A DNA stretch of 64,000 nucleotides from Bacteroidia bacterium. Its GTDB lineage: Bacteria; Bacteroidota; Bacteroidia; J057. The position numbers were made by a program, and so were the translations under genes. This document shows positions 8,300 to 15,646 of this stretch, piece after piece. The stretch spans positions 49,087 through 113,086 of the forward strand of contig JAUIKF010000024.1 of NCBI GenBank assembly GCA_030430575.1. Reading direction: 5' to 3'. Below the pieces are notes generated by a model, which searched no databases, was not told the origin of the DNA, and was given only the letters and a program-made list of their open reading frames with translations. Numbering within the stretch: the first letter of the stretch is position 1; the number at the start of each line of letters is the position of its first letter.

Positions 8300-9280
8300 T
8301 TATCGGTAAGTCACCTGGTTTACGGCTTCTACGATGCGCTTTACGTTTGGGAGATATTCTTCTACCAAAACGCCCGCGTATGCCATGGGGGTGTCTCGCC
8401 CATTGACACGCACGATAGGCGCGTCAAGGTAGTCAAATGCTTTCCGCTGCGTCATATAGCTGATCTCACTAGCGATAGAGCACTGAGGCGGCGCTTCGTC
8501 GACGATGACCATACGGTTGGTCTTCTTAAGGGAGCCGATGATGGTATCATAGTCGATAGGACGAAGGGATCGGATGTCAATCATTTCAGCGTTGACACCG
8601 TCCTTGGCCAGTGCCTCACAGGCTTCAAGGGCCACATGGACCATTTTGCCATAACTCAGAATTGTGACATCTGTTCCTGCACGCTTGACATCAGCGGTAC
8701 CTAGCGGAATAAGGAATTCCTCTACGTCAGGCACTTCCCCTTTCATACCATACATCTGCTCAGACTCCATGACCAATACGGGATTGGGGTCGCGGATCGC
8801 AGACTTGAGTAGACCCTTGGCATCTTTGGGCGTAGCTGCAGATACCACCTTCAGGCCAGGGGTACTGGCATACCAAGCTTCAAAACTCTGAGAGTGTGTA
8901 GCTGCCAACTGGCCAGCAGACTGACTTGCACCTCGAAATACGATGGGTACACTGTATTGCCCGCCACTCATTTGGTACATCTTAGCCGCGTTATTGATAA
9001 TCTGGTCAATAGCTACCAATGAGAAGTTGAATGTCATGAACTCTACGATAGGTCTTAGGCCCATCATCGCAGCACCGACGCCGATGCCTGAAAATCCCAA
9101 TTCTGCGATGGGGGTATCAATGACGCGTTCAGGTCCAAACTCTGCCAACATACCTTGACTGACTTTATAGGCGCCATTGTACTCAGCTACCTCTTCTCCC
9201 ATCAGGAAGACGCGGTCATCTCTACGCATCTCTTCAGACATGGCTTCGCGGAGTGCTTCTCGGAATTGTATTTCCCTCAT
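8300..9280 (-). CDS. pdhB: Pyruvate dehydrogenase E1 component, beta subunit
   Basis: A 326-residue protein of normal length for E1 beta of the alpha2beta2 type. It contains the thiamine-diphosphate-dependent pyrimidine domain (about 4-180; G-E-E-V-A, F-M-T-F-N-F, and G-Q-L-A-A-T-H-S-Q) and the transketolase C-terminal domain (about 195-315; I-D-I-R-S-L-R-P-I-D and V-D-E-A). With E1 alpha it decarboxylates pyruvate and passes acetyl to E2 lipoyl groups. Neither pdhA nor E2/E3 is adjacent, which is common where E1 genes are dispersed. It is the last gene before the tRNA unit, on the same strand. Confidence 0.96.
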   Translation of the reverse strand: MREIQFREALREAMSEEMRRDDRVFLMGEEVAEYNGAYKVSQGMLAEFGPERVIDTPIAELGFSGIGVGAAMMGLRPIVEFMTFNFSLVAIDQIINNAAKMYQMSGGQYSVPIVFRGASQSAGQLAATHSQSFEAWYASTPGLKVVSAATPKDAKGLLKSAIRDPNPVLVMESEQMYGMKGEVPDVEEFLIPLGTADVKRAGTDVTILSYGKMVHVALEACEALAKDGVNAEMIDIRSLRPIDYDTIIGSLKKTNRMVIVDEAPPQCSIASEISYMTQRKAFDYLDAPIVRVNGRDTPMAYAGVLVEEYLPNVKRIVEAVNQVTYR

Positions 9281-9445
9281 AAAACAGAATTGATTGATTT
9301 TAAGGCTGCCAAGTTAATCAATTTTTTTTTTTCTGCTACCGATTTGCCTGCCCTTTCGCCTAAATTTGCTAGATAACATTGACTTTATAATTTCTTAACA
9401 TTAATTTAACATTGGATTTAATCGATTACTCCTGAACCTATATTT

Positions 9446-10657
9446 ATGATGATGATTCGTTGCTCCCTGGTGGCCTTGCTTTTTGTTATATGTATGCTAA
9501 TGAATGTACCTGCGCAGGACCTGGCGACGCATGCTACAGTAAGTAAATCGGTTTATGTAAAGGCGATACCGTTGAACATAAAGGAGATAGGTGCTCAAAT
9601 CACCTATCCAGCGGAAGCGCGGTCCAATGAAATTGAAGGGACGGTCATTTGCCGCATTTTTATAGATCAACAAGGAAACTACACTCGTCACGAATTTGTA
9701 AATGATGCCGATCCACTGTTACAAGAAGCAGTAGAACCGCATGTGAAGGCGATAAACTTCCAGCCAGCGAAACGAAATGGGTGCCAAGTTGCTTCATCAA
9801 TTACTCTCCCATTTAGTTTTTTATTAGATGATTTGGAGGGAGCAAACCCCAAAGATCAGCTAGCCGCGGCTACGATTTGTCAAAAAGAAGGGAGATATGA
9901 TGTGGCTGCAGCCTATTTAGATAGGACAATAGCCTCACGTCACACCATTTCCTCATCCGAACAAAAACAGTATTATCAGCAGCGCGTATTCAATTCCCTT
10001 CGCATCAAAAAGTGGGATGATGCACGGCGAGACATCAATGAGTTGATCGCTGATGCCAAAGAAAACGATCTCAAAACGGTTCCAGACTTATATGCTACCC
10101 GGGCTTTTGCTGCGATAATGGGGGGGGACTATATCAGTGCCCGCAACGATTATTTGTTTATAGAAAAATTTTACCCTGATTTTTTGCCAGGTTCCAAGAG
10201 CTATGTGTATACCTACCCATTCTCTGCAAGAGACTACCGATTTCTCCAAACTGCCTATACTCAGCTACTGAATCAAATGGAAGGCAAGCATAAGCATTTG
10301 ATTCATTTCCTAAAGGGTCGTTGCCAACTGATGTTGCGAGACTATGTAGGGGCTCAGCAGGCGTTTCAGGCGGCGATTCCAGTTGCTTCATCGGGATCCA
10401 TCGCACATGCAGAGATCGCTTGGGGACTCTTCAAGCAAGGGGAGTATCCTGAAGCCCTGACCCATCTCCAGCTAGCAGACGAAAGTGCTACGCCACAATC
10501 GATTGTCCGCTACTATCTGGGGCAGGTGCTAAGGACATTAGACAATCCTGCCGAAGCGCAAACGGCTTTGCGATCAGCCTTAGCACTTGGCCTCAGTGAG
10601 CCGCACGCTACGCATACCCGCATGATGCTGGATGAATTGGCGTATAAGCTCCGATAG
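9446..10657 (+). CDS. Secreted TonB_C-domain protein with TPR repeats
   Basis: A 403-residue protein opening with a signal peptide (M-M-M-I-R-C then a hydrophobic stretch to P-A-Q-D). Residues about 45-130 match a TonB C-terminal domain (Y-P-A-E-A, G-T-V-I-C-R-I-F-I, F-Q-P-A-K). The rest is helical tetratricopeptide-like repeats (for example C-Q-K-E-G-R-Y-D-V-A-A-A-Y-L-D). There is no N-terminal membrane anchor of a true TonB, so it is not an energy transducer itself. It is more likely a periplasmic scaffold. The gene stands alone between divergent pdhB and a repeat array. Confidence 0.8.
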   Translation: MMMIRCSLVALLFVICMLMNVPAQDLATHATVSKSVYVKAIPLNIKEIGAQITYPAEARSNEIEGTVICRIFIDQQGNYTRHEFVNDADPLLQEAVEPHVKAINFQPAKRNGCQVASSITLPFSFLLDDLEGANPKDQLAAATICQKEGRYDVAAAYLDRTIASRHTISSSEQKQYYQQRVFNSLRIKKWDDARRDINELIADAKENDLKTVPDLYATRAFAAIMGGDYISARNDYLFIEKFYPDFLPGSKSYVYTYPFSARDYRFLQTAYTQLLNQMEGKHKHLIHFLKGRCQLMLRDYVGAQQAFQAAIPVASSGSIAHAEIAWGLFKQGEYPEALTHLQLADESATPQSIVRYYLGQVLRTLDNPAEAQTALRSALALGLSEPHATHTRMMLDELAYKLR

Positions 10658-10947
10658 GAGACCGCTCAGGCCGAAGACGGCCTTCGCTGCGAGACCGTTC
10701 GTCGCTTCGCTCCTCACTGCGAGATCGTTCGCGCCTTCGGCACTCACTGTCAGACCGCTCGAAGACTCGCTATCAGACTAAAGACTAAAGGCAAGTCTTT
10801 TCTCTTGTCTGACAGCAAGGCGAGTCTTCGAGCCGAGCGATCCGATAGCGAAGGCCGTCTTCGGCCTGAGCGGTCTGACAGTGAGGGCTGAGCTTGTCGA
10901 AGCCCGAGCGATCTGACAGTGAAGGCGAAGCCTGAACGGTCTCTCCC
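10657..10947. repeat. GAGACCG-type palindromic repeat array
   Basis: Units of about 30-45 bp beginning G-A-G-A-C-C-G-[CT]-T-C and ending near CTCACTGC or TGACAG are repeated in both orientations. The longest pair is 10659-10688 against its complement at about 10847-10876, a 30-bp perfect inverted repeat. The array fills the 312-bp gap between the TPR protein and the VWA gene and runs close to the latter's start. A smaller copy is at 32413-32540. Resembles REP/BIME clusters; no ORF or spacer structure, so not CRISPR. Confidence 0.85.
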
Positions 10948-10969
10948 CAAAATTCCCTATCTTCACCAT

Positions 10970-12151
10970 ATGTTTCTCGATTTCTTCTTCTTACTGAGGG
11001 AAAATGGCCTCAAGGTCACTTTGCGTGAATACCTGGACTTACTAGAAGGCCTGGAAAAGGAAGTGTCTGGCCCTTCCATTGATGAATTCTATTATTTGTC
11101 GAAGGCTGTTTTGGTGAAAAACGAGGGGCAGTTGGACCGATTTGATGTATTGTTTGGCCAATATTTCCGGAAGCATATTGGGCAATCCGGCCTTGACACG
11201 GTCGAGACACCTGAAGAATGGCTTCGCCGCCAGTATCAGCGAGAGCTGACAGAGGAAGAGAAGGCGATGATCGAAGCCATGGGCGGTTTAGATGCCTTGA
11301 TCGAGCGGTTTCGCGAGTTGTGGGAGGAGCAAGAAGGGCGGCATGAAGGGGGCAATAAGTGGATCGGTACAGGTGGGACATCGCCTTTTGGCAATGGGGG
11401 CTATAATCCCGAAGGGTTTAAGATAGGGAAAAGTGGGGGACAGGGGCGAGGCCTAAAAGTCTGGGAACAACGCAGTTACCGCAACCTCGACGATCAGGTC
11501 GAACTGAATACCCGTAACCTCAAAATGGCCTTGCGCCGCTTGCGTATTCTGACCAGAGAAGGGGTCCCAGAGGAGTTGGACATGAAGCGGACCATCCGCA
11601 AGACCTCCGAAAATGCAGGGATGCTCGACATCCACCTTGTCCCTTCAAAAAAGAACCGCGTCAAAGTCCTCATGCTCATGGACATCGGCGGATCGATGGA
11701 TGACCATATTCGCACCTGCTCAGAGCTGTTTTCCGCAGCCCGTCACGAGTTTAAACACCTCGTCTATTATTACTTCCACAACTGCGTCTACGAATACGTC
11801 TGGAAGGATAACCATAGACGCTTCAGTGAGCGGATTTCCACCTGGGAATTGCTCAATACCTACCAAAGAGACTACAAAATCATCTTTGTTGGCGACGCCT
11901 CTATGTCTCCTATAGAGTTGTCCCATGCTGGCGGCAGTGTGGAACATTGGAACGAAGAGCCTGGTCTCTTGTGGCTTGAGCGCTTGCGAGACCGATTCCC
12001 ACAGATGGTCTGGCTCAATCCCACGCCTGAGAAATATTGGGACTATACCGAATCGACACGCATCCTACATCACTATATGGACGGACGGATGTTTCCGCTC
12101 ACCTTAGACGGGCTAGGCCAGGCGATGAAAACCCTCTGGAAGAAAAAATGA
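10970..12151 (+). CDS. VWA-domain protein, CoxE-like
   Basis: The start at 10970 (M-F-L-D-F-F-F-L-L) gives about 393 residues. The in-frame ATG at 10919 is rejected because it lies in the repeat array. The N-terminal half resembles the CoxE/YehP-like family, with a helical region and a glycine-rich linker around 140-165. The von Willebrand A domain begins near 225 with the MIDAS-like M-D-I-G-G-S-M; DxGxS is a variant of the usual DxSxS. Such proteins usually work with a MoxR-type AAA+ ATPase in metal-cofactor or complex assembly. No MoxR gene is seen here. The stop overlaps the next start (ATGA). Confidence 0.85.
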   Translation: MFLDFFFLLRENGLKVTLREYLDLLEGLEKEVSGPSIDEFYYLSKAVLVKNEGQLDRFDVLFGQYFRKHIGQSGLDTVETPEEWLRRQYQRELTEEEKAMIEAMGGLDALIERFRELWEEQEGRHEGGNKWIGTGGTSPFGNGGYNPEGFKIGKSGGQGRGLKVWEQRSYRNLDDQVELNTRNLKMALRRLRILTREGVPEELDMKRTIRKTSENAGMLDIHLVPSKKNRVKVLMLMDIGGSMDDHIRTCSELFSAARHEFKHLVYYYFHNCVYEYVWKDNHRRFSERISTWELLNTYQRDYKIIFVGDASMSPIELSHAGGSVEHWNEEPGLLWLERLRDRFPQMVWLNPTPEKYWDYTESTRILHHYMDGRMFPLTLDGLGQAMKTLWKKK

Positions 12152-12891
12152 AAAAAATCATCAAGATACTGGCCATTGGCCTGCTGGGCATCGTTGTGCT
12201 TTTTTTTGGCGCTTGCGCGATCATGAGTGAATCTTTGCCTACAGGCAAAACAGGCCCCTCAGCGGACCAACTGGCTCAAAAGATGCTTGCAGCCGTCGAG
12301 CATGAAGCATGGCAAAATACGCGAATCGCCAAATGGACCTTTCGCAAGAGTCATCACTATATTTGGGATAGGGGGCAAAATCGCGTAGCGGTCATGTGGA
12401 AGGAAAACGAAGTGTTGCTCACTATAGATGATCTGTCGAAGAGTTTTGTTAAAGTAAAAGGGGATGTCCAGTCTGGCGACAAGGCTACCCAACTGATCGA
12501 AAAGGCCTGGGCCTATTTCTGCAATGACTCTTTTTGGTTGATTGCGCCGCATAAGGCCTATGATGCAGGCGTTGAGCGCAGCATTGTTTCGTTAAAAAAG
12601 GGAGGGGAAGGCTTATTGGTCTCGTACCAAAGCGGAGGCGTCACGCCAGGAGATGCATACCTGTGGTTGCTAGATGAAAATGGCTTGCCTTATGCCTATA
12701 AAATGTGGGTCTCCATCATCCCCATCGGCGGCATCAAAGCTTCCTGGACTGACTGGCAAACAACCGCCACAAGTGTGAAAATTGCCCATAAACACAAGCT
12801 CGGCCCCTTAAACGTCTCCATCGACGATGTCGAGATGGGCAATTCCTTTGAAGAGATGGGGATTGGGGATCCGTTTGGTGAAATGGAGTAA
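12148..12891 (+). CDS. Putative lipoprotein of unknown function
   Basis: A 247-residue protein starting at the ATG inside the ATGA overlap with the VWA gene, so translation is probably coupled. The N-terminus has a lysine-rich start, a hydrophobic helix and a possible lipobox L-F-F-G-A-C with the cysteine near residue 24. The remainder is a soluble domain with no motif I recognise. The tight overlap suggests a functional link with the VWA protein, perhaps as its envelope partner (inference). Confidence 0.75.
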   Translation: MKKIIKILAIGLLGIVVLFFGACAIMSESLPTGKTGPSADQLAQKMLAAVEHEAWQNTRIAKWTFRKSHHYIWDRGQNRVAVMWKENEVLLTIDDLSKSFVKVKGDVQSGDKATQLIEKAWAYFCNDSFWLIAPHKAYDAGVERSIVSLKKGGEGLLVSYQSGGVTPGDAYLWLLDENGLPYAYKMWVSIIPIGGIKASWTDWQTTATSVKIAHKHKLGPLNVSIDDVEMGNSFEEMGIGDPFGEME

Positions 12892-12898
12892 AGAAGTA

Positions 12899-12976
12899 AA
12901 CCATATAAGGCATTTAAGAACATATAAGGAAAGAAATTTGCCAACACTTATATGCCCTTATATTTCTTATATGGTT
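12899..12976. repeat. 78-bp terminal-inverted-repeat element, copy B
   Basis: Begins AACCATATAAGGCAT and ends TTCTTATATGGTT, with the family's inner CTTATATGCC motif. It begins 7 bp after the lipoprotein stop and its right end carries an ATG (12971) in frame with the hydrolase gene, so it may donate 5' leader or alternative start sequence. Confidence 0.82.
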
Positions 12977-12985
12977 CAAAATTGC

Positions 12986-13714
12986 ATGCCTATCGAAAGA
13001 TATATCTCCATCAACTCTACCCGCCTCTGGACCATCTCCGAAGGCCAAGGCACTCCCTTCCTCCTCTGCAACGGCGGCCCCGGCTGCGACGATTACCTCA
13101 AACCTGTATCCGAACTGATAGAAGACCGTTGTCAAGTCATCCGCTTCGAACCGCGCGGATGTGGCAGGTCCACCTACGATGGACAATATGACCTCGAAAC
13201 GACGATTCATGACATGGAAGCGATTCGAAAGGCTTATGGCATCGAACGATGGATCGTAGGCGGTCATTCGGCAGGGCCAGATGTGGCGCTGGCCTACGCC
13301 CTACAGTATCCAGATCGCATCATAGGGATTATTGGAATTGCCGGTGGGCGCATCGTCAACGACAGAGATTGGAGTGCGGTGTATCGAAAAAATAGAGACA
13401 CGATAGGTGAGAGCTACGGCGGGAAGGAATTCATCGCCGATCCCGAAGTGAACCGCATCGGCAATGCATCCTGGAAGGCATTTATCAAACGCCTCACATT
13501 ACTCCAAGAACTCGCCCATCTCAATGTGCCCGCCACCTTCATCAGCGCCTCCCAAGACATCCGCCCCAACTGGCCCACCCAGCAATTAGCGAATTTACTT
13601 CCCCAAGGACGATATGTCGAGATAGCAGGCGCAGCACACTGCATCTGGCTCACACATGCAGAAGCTTTAAAAGCGGAATTGCAGCAAGCATTAGATGAAT
13701 TTGAAGGAAAATAA
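12986..13714 (+). CDS. Alpha/beta hydrolase, proline iminopeptidase-like (S33)
   Basis: A 242-residue protein from ATG 12986; an alternative ATG at 12971 lies in repeat copy B. It has the oxyanion motif N-G-G-P-G-C-D-D-Y, the nucleophile elbow G-G-H-S-A-G with the catalytic serine, an aspartate in S-A-S-Q-D-I-R, and a histidine in G-A-A-H-C-I-W. Typical S33 prolyl aminopeptidases are 290-320 residues. The shortfall is in the cap between the serine and the aspartate, so its substrate may not be an N-terminal proline. Acts as a serine hydrolase, cytoplasmic (no signal peptide). Confidence 0.85.
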   Translation: MPIERYISINSTRLWTISEGQGTPFLLCNGGPGCDDYLKPVSELIEDRCQVIRFEPRGCGRSTYDGQYDLETTIHDMEAIRKAYGIERWIVGGHSAGPDVALAYALQYPDRIIGIIGIAGGRIVNDRDWSAVYRKNRDTIGESYGGKEFIADPEVNRIGNASWKAFIKRLTLLQELAHLNVPATFISASQDIRPNWPTQQLANLLPQGRYVEIAGAAHCIWLTHAEALKAELQQALDEFEGK

Positions 13715-13769
13715 GTACCCTATTCAAAATTCTTCCCCGAAAATTCTCCCCCGAAAGTGACATTTTTTT

Positions 13770-13799
13770 TTGACTGTCTAAAAAAACCTTATAGCTTTG
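13770..13799 (+). promoter_or_regulatory. Bacteroidota -33/-7 promoter for tRNA-Phe
   Basis: TTG at 13770-13772, exactly 19 nt, then TAGCTTTG at 13792-13799. This is a perfect TTG-N19-TAnnTTTG promoter, 19 bp upstream of the mature tRNA-Phe 5' end. Confidence 0.82.
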
Positions 13800-13818
13800 C
13801 AGAGCAAATTTTTAGGAC

Positions 13819-13891
13819 GGTGCGGTAGCTCAGTTGGTAGAGCAATGGACTGAAAATCCATGTGTCGGCGGTTCAATTCCGTCCCGCACCA
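13819..13891 (+). tRNA. tRNA-Phe (GAA)
   Basis: A 73-nt tRNA. Acceptor GGTGCGG pairs with CCGCACC. The anticodon arm ATGGA-CTGAAAA-TCCAT shows anticodon GAA. T-arm is GGTTCAATTCC. CCA is not encoded. Confidence 0.97.
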
Positions 13892-13904
13892 CAAAAATTG
13901 CACT

Positions 13905-13942
13905 TAAAGCCTTGTAGGTCAATGACTTACAGGGCTTTTTTC
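13905..13942 (+). terminator. Intrinsic terminator of tRNA-Phe
   Basis: AAGCCTTGTA pairs with TACAGGGCTT (one wobble) followed by a T-run, 14 bp after the tRNA. Confidence 0.8.
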
Positions 13943-14011
13943 TGTTTTGGGGGATGGTATAGGGTACACTTTTGGAGGTATTTCGTATATTAGATCACTA
14001 TTCACCTAGAG

Positions 14012-14620
14012 ATGGGAAATATGATTGAATATCAAAAGATAAAGTCCTTGATTCTTCACCTTGTCGAGCAATGCCAAGAGGAAGAAACAGGGTTCTCTTT
14101 GAGCAAGTTGTATAAACTTCTCTACTTTATCGACTTTGGCCACATGGCCCTTCATGACAGCACTGTTTCTGGGTTAGACTATTTGAAGTTTAAATTTGGC
14201 CCAGTTCCCAGAGGGCTACGAGATTATATCACCCTGCTAGAAGGGGAAAAGTTGCTAGAACAAAGAGAAGCGATTAGCCACCTTTTTGCTTACACAGTGT
14301 ATGAAACGGATCAGAAGGAAAGCCTAAATGGATTTAACTTTTCAGCAACAGAGAAGCAAACAATTGCGAGAACCCTCGAAACTTTCCGAGAAAAAAAAGC
14401 AAAACAACTCTCGGAGGAATCTCACTATCAGCTGGCATGGGTCACTACTCCCAATGGCGAGATCATCCCCGCCGAAAAAGCAAAAAACTGTGACTTCCCT
14501 TGGTTAGGTTATTACAAAGACGGGAAAACCCCAGAAGATCATACCGAGACGGAACATTATCGTGAACTCTTCAAAAACAGCGATAAGCTCAAAGGGCTGT
14601 TAAACAAAATAAGTTTCTAG
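14012..14620 (+). CDS. Panacea-domain (SocA-like, DUF4065) protein
   Basis: A 202-residue protein (an alternative ATG is at 14021). The N-terminal half has the Panacea/SocA signature: L-S-K-L-Y-K-L-L-Y-F-I-D-F, then the turn F-K-F-G-P-V-P-R-G-L-R-D-Y. Panacea proteins are antitoxin modules in many toxin-antitoxin operons, and SocA itself is a proteolytic adaptor for a toxin. Here no small toxin-like gene flanks it: a tRNA lies upstream and a repeat then gene debris lies downstream. It may be an orphan antitoxin, or the C-terminal 90 residues may carry another function. Confidence 0.82.
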   Translation: MGNMIEYQKIKSLILHLVEQCQEEETGFSLSKLYKLLYFIDFGHMALHDSTVSGLDYLKFKFGPVPRGLRDYITLLEGEKLLEQREAISHLFAYTVYETDQKESLNGFNFSATEKQTIARTLETFREKKAKQLSEESHYQLAWVTTPNGEIIPAEKAKNCDFPWLGYYKDGKTPEDHTETEHYRELFKNSDKLKGLLNKISF

Positions 14621-14624
14621 CCTC

Positions 14625-14775
14625 ACAACAAGGTTGTCATTTCGACGAGTCTTCGAGGAGAAATCTAACACTCCTTTTTGTACTGGCTACACTGGATGGC
14701 TACCAAACCCTTCGAATATGTTCATAGACCACAGAGTTAGATTTCTCCCGTTGGTCGAAATGACAACTTTGTTGT
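14625..14775. repeat. TCATTTCGAC palindromic element, second copy
   Basis: The left arm at 14625-14646 (ACAACAAGGTTGTCATTTCG + AC) pairs with 14754-14775 with one mismatch. Inner arms GGAGAAATCTAAC and GTTAGATTTCTCC also pair. It begins 5 bp after the Panacea gene stop. It shares ends and inner motif with 3253-3380. Confidence 0.85.
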
Positions 14776-14831
14776 CTGGACCCTAATTTTCATTTATCCT
14801 GTGCCAAGCTTATTTTGACAGAAAAACGATC

Positions 14832-14910
14832 ATGAGTCCCGAAGTCCTACAAACGCTTGAATTCACCTACTAGGCCATCGGTGCAGTGGCTGGGGTCATT
14901 ACTGTTTGGT
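14832..14910 (+). pseudogene. Possible fragment of a small membrane protein
   Basis: ATG at 14832 encodes M-S-P-E-V-L-Q-T-L-E-F-T-Y then TAG. The same frame continues with A-I-G-A-V-A-G-V-I-T-V-W-F-K-F, a good membrane segment, before coming up against the 3' end of the oppositely oriented gene at 14911. A nonsense mutation plus loss of the 3' part would explain this. Weak evidence, based on codon sense only. Confidence 0.3.
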
Positions 14911-15276
14911 TTAAGTTTCACAGCACGTGGTTTCATGTTGTACCACCTTTACCTCTGGGACGGCTTCGAGTTGTTTCACTAACACCCCTTCGATGGCCGC
15001 CAACTCTTCTCCCGTCCCACTGCACCGAGCAGCGGTCAGTTCCACTACCAAATTGAGGTCCCCCGCTGCATTGGCATAGATCAAGGCAGACTCAGGGGAC
15101 TTGGTGGGGTATTTGTACTTGCGAAGCTCGCTGTCCATGGGCGTGAAGTCCGAAGGGACTTCGAGGGTGATGCCTCCATTGAAGAAATTCAATTGTTTGA
15201 ATTCTGGGGTTTGGGCGTGGAGGGAGGTGATGATTAACAAGACTATTAGGCCTATGATTGCACTTCTATAATTCAT
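14911..15276 (-). CDS. Secreted protein of unknown function, probably C-terminally truncated
   Basis: A 121-residue protein with a signal peptide (M-N-Y-R-S then a leucine/isoleucine core ending L-H-A-Q). The mature part reads F-F-N-G-G-I-T-L-E-V-P-S-D-F, like small exported Bacteroidota proteins that I recall as somewhat longer, with a further beta-sheet half. Here the frame ends abruptly in H-E-T-T-C-C-E-T exactly where the facing fragment begins, so a deletion or insertion may have removed its 3' end. Function unknown. Confidence 0.55.
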   Translation of the reverse strand: MNYRSAIIGLIVLLIITSLHAQTPEFKQLNFFNGGITLEVPSDFTPMDSELRKYKYPTKSPESALIYANAAGDLNLVVELTAARCSGTGEELAAIEGVLVKQLEAVPEVKVVQHETTCCET

Positions 15277-15399
15277 TATATAATTGAAATTTTGAAAAAA
15301 ATAATTTTACCAACATAGCTAAAATCCAACTTGAGCCAACTTAAAGAAAACGTTTTCTAGTTATAGTTATAGATATGTGTTAACAATCTACAATACCTC

Positions 15400-15636
15400 T
15401 TAATCAGTCTTTATATCCCAATTAATTACCCAATTAGACTCGTCACAATACCCATTTACATCTTCGAATGTTTCTAGCCAACTATCATATCCTTCAGCAT
15501 TTGGATCATAAATATCACTATCTAACAAAATGTAGAATCCCCCAGTTTCTTTTGTATCATCTACGAATTTAACATACCACCCCACATTCTCACCTCTTTG
15601 AATTTGTCCATATATATCGAATTTTATTTTTTGCAT
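15400..15636 (-). CDS. Putative immunity protein for the adjacent toxin tip
   Basis: A 78-residue acidic protein starting 10 bp after the toxin stop, on the same strand. It is rich in aromatic and acidic residues (G-W-Y-V-K-F-V-D-D-T, T-G-G-F-Y-I-L, E-S-N-W-V-I-N-W). Small size, acidity and position directly after a HINT-type toxin C-terminus are typical of polymorphic-toxin immunity genes. Assigned by context; I cannot name its Pfam family. It appears intact although the toxin lacks its 5' end. Confidence 0.65.
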   Translation of the reverse strand: MQKIKFDIYGQIQRGENVGWYVKFVDDTKETGGFYILLDSDIYDPNAEGYDSWLETFEDVNGYCDESNWVINWDIKTD

Positions 15637-15646
15637 AAGAGGAAAT

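Noticed and set aside
7978..8704. Protein-coding gene across the tRNA pair
   Set aside because: The frame runs through two tRNAs and the end of pdhB; typical tRNA read-through translation.
10657..10947. CRISPR array
   Set aside because: Units occur in both orientations, differ in sequence and have no spacers of constant length; no cas gene is nearby.
13819..14620. tRNA-Phe as attachment site of an integrated island
   Set aside because: No integrase gene and no repeated tRNA 3' end were seen downstream.
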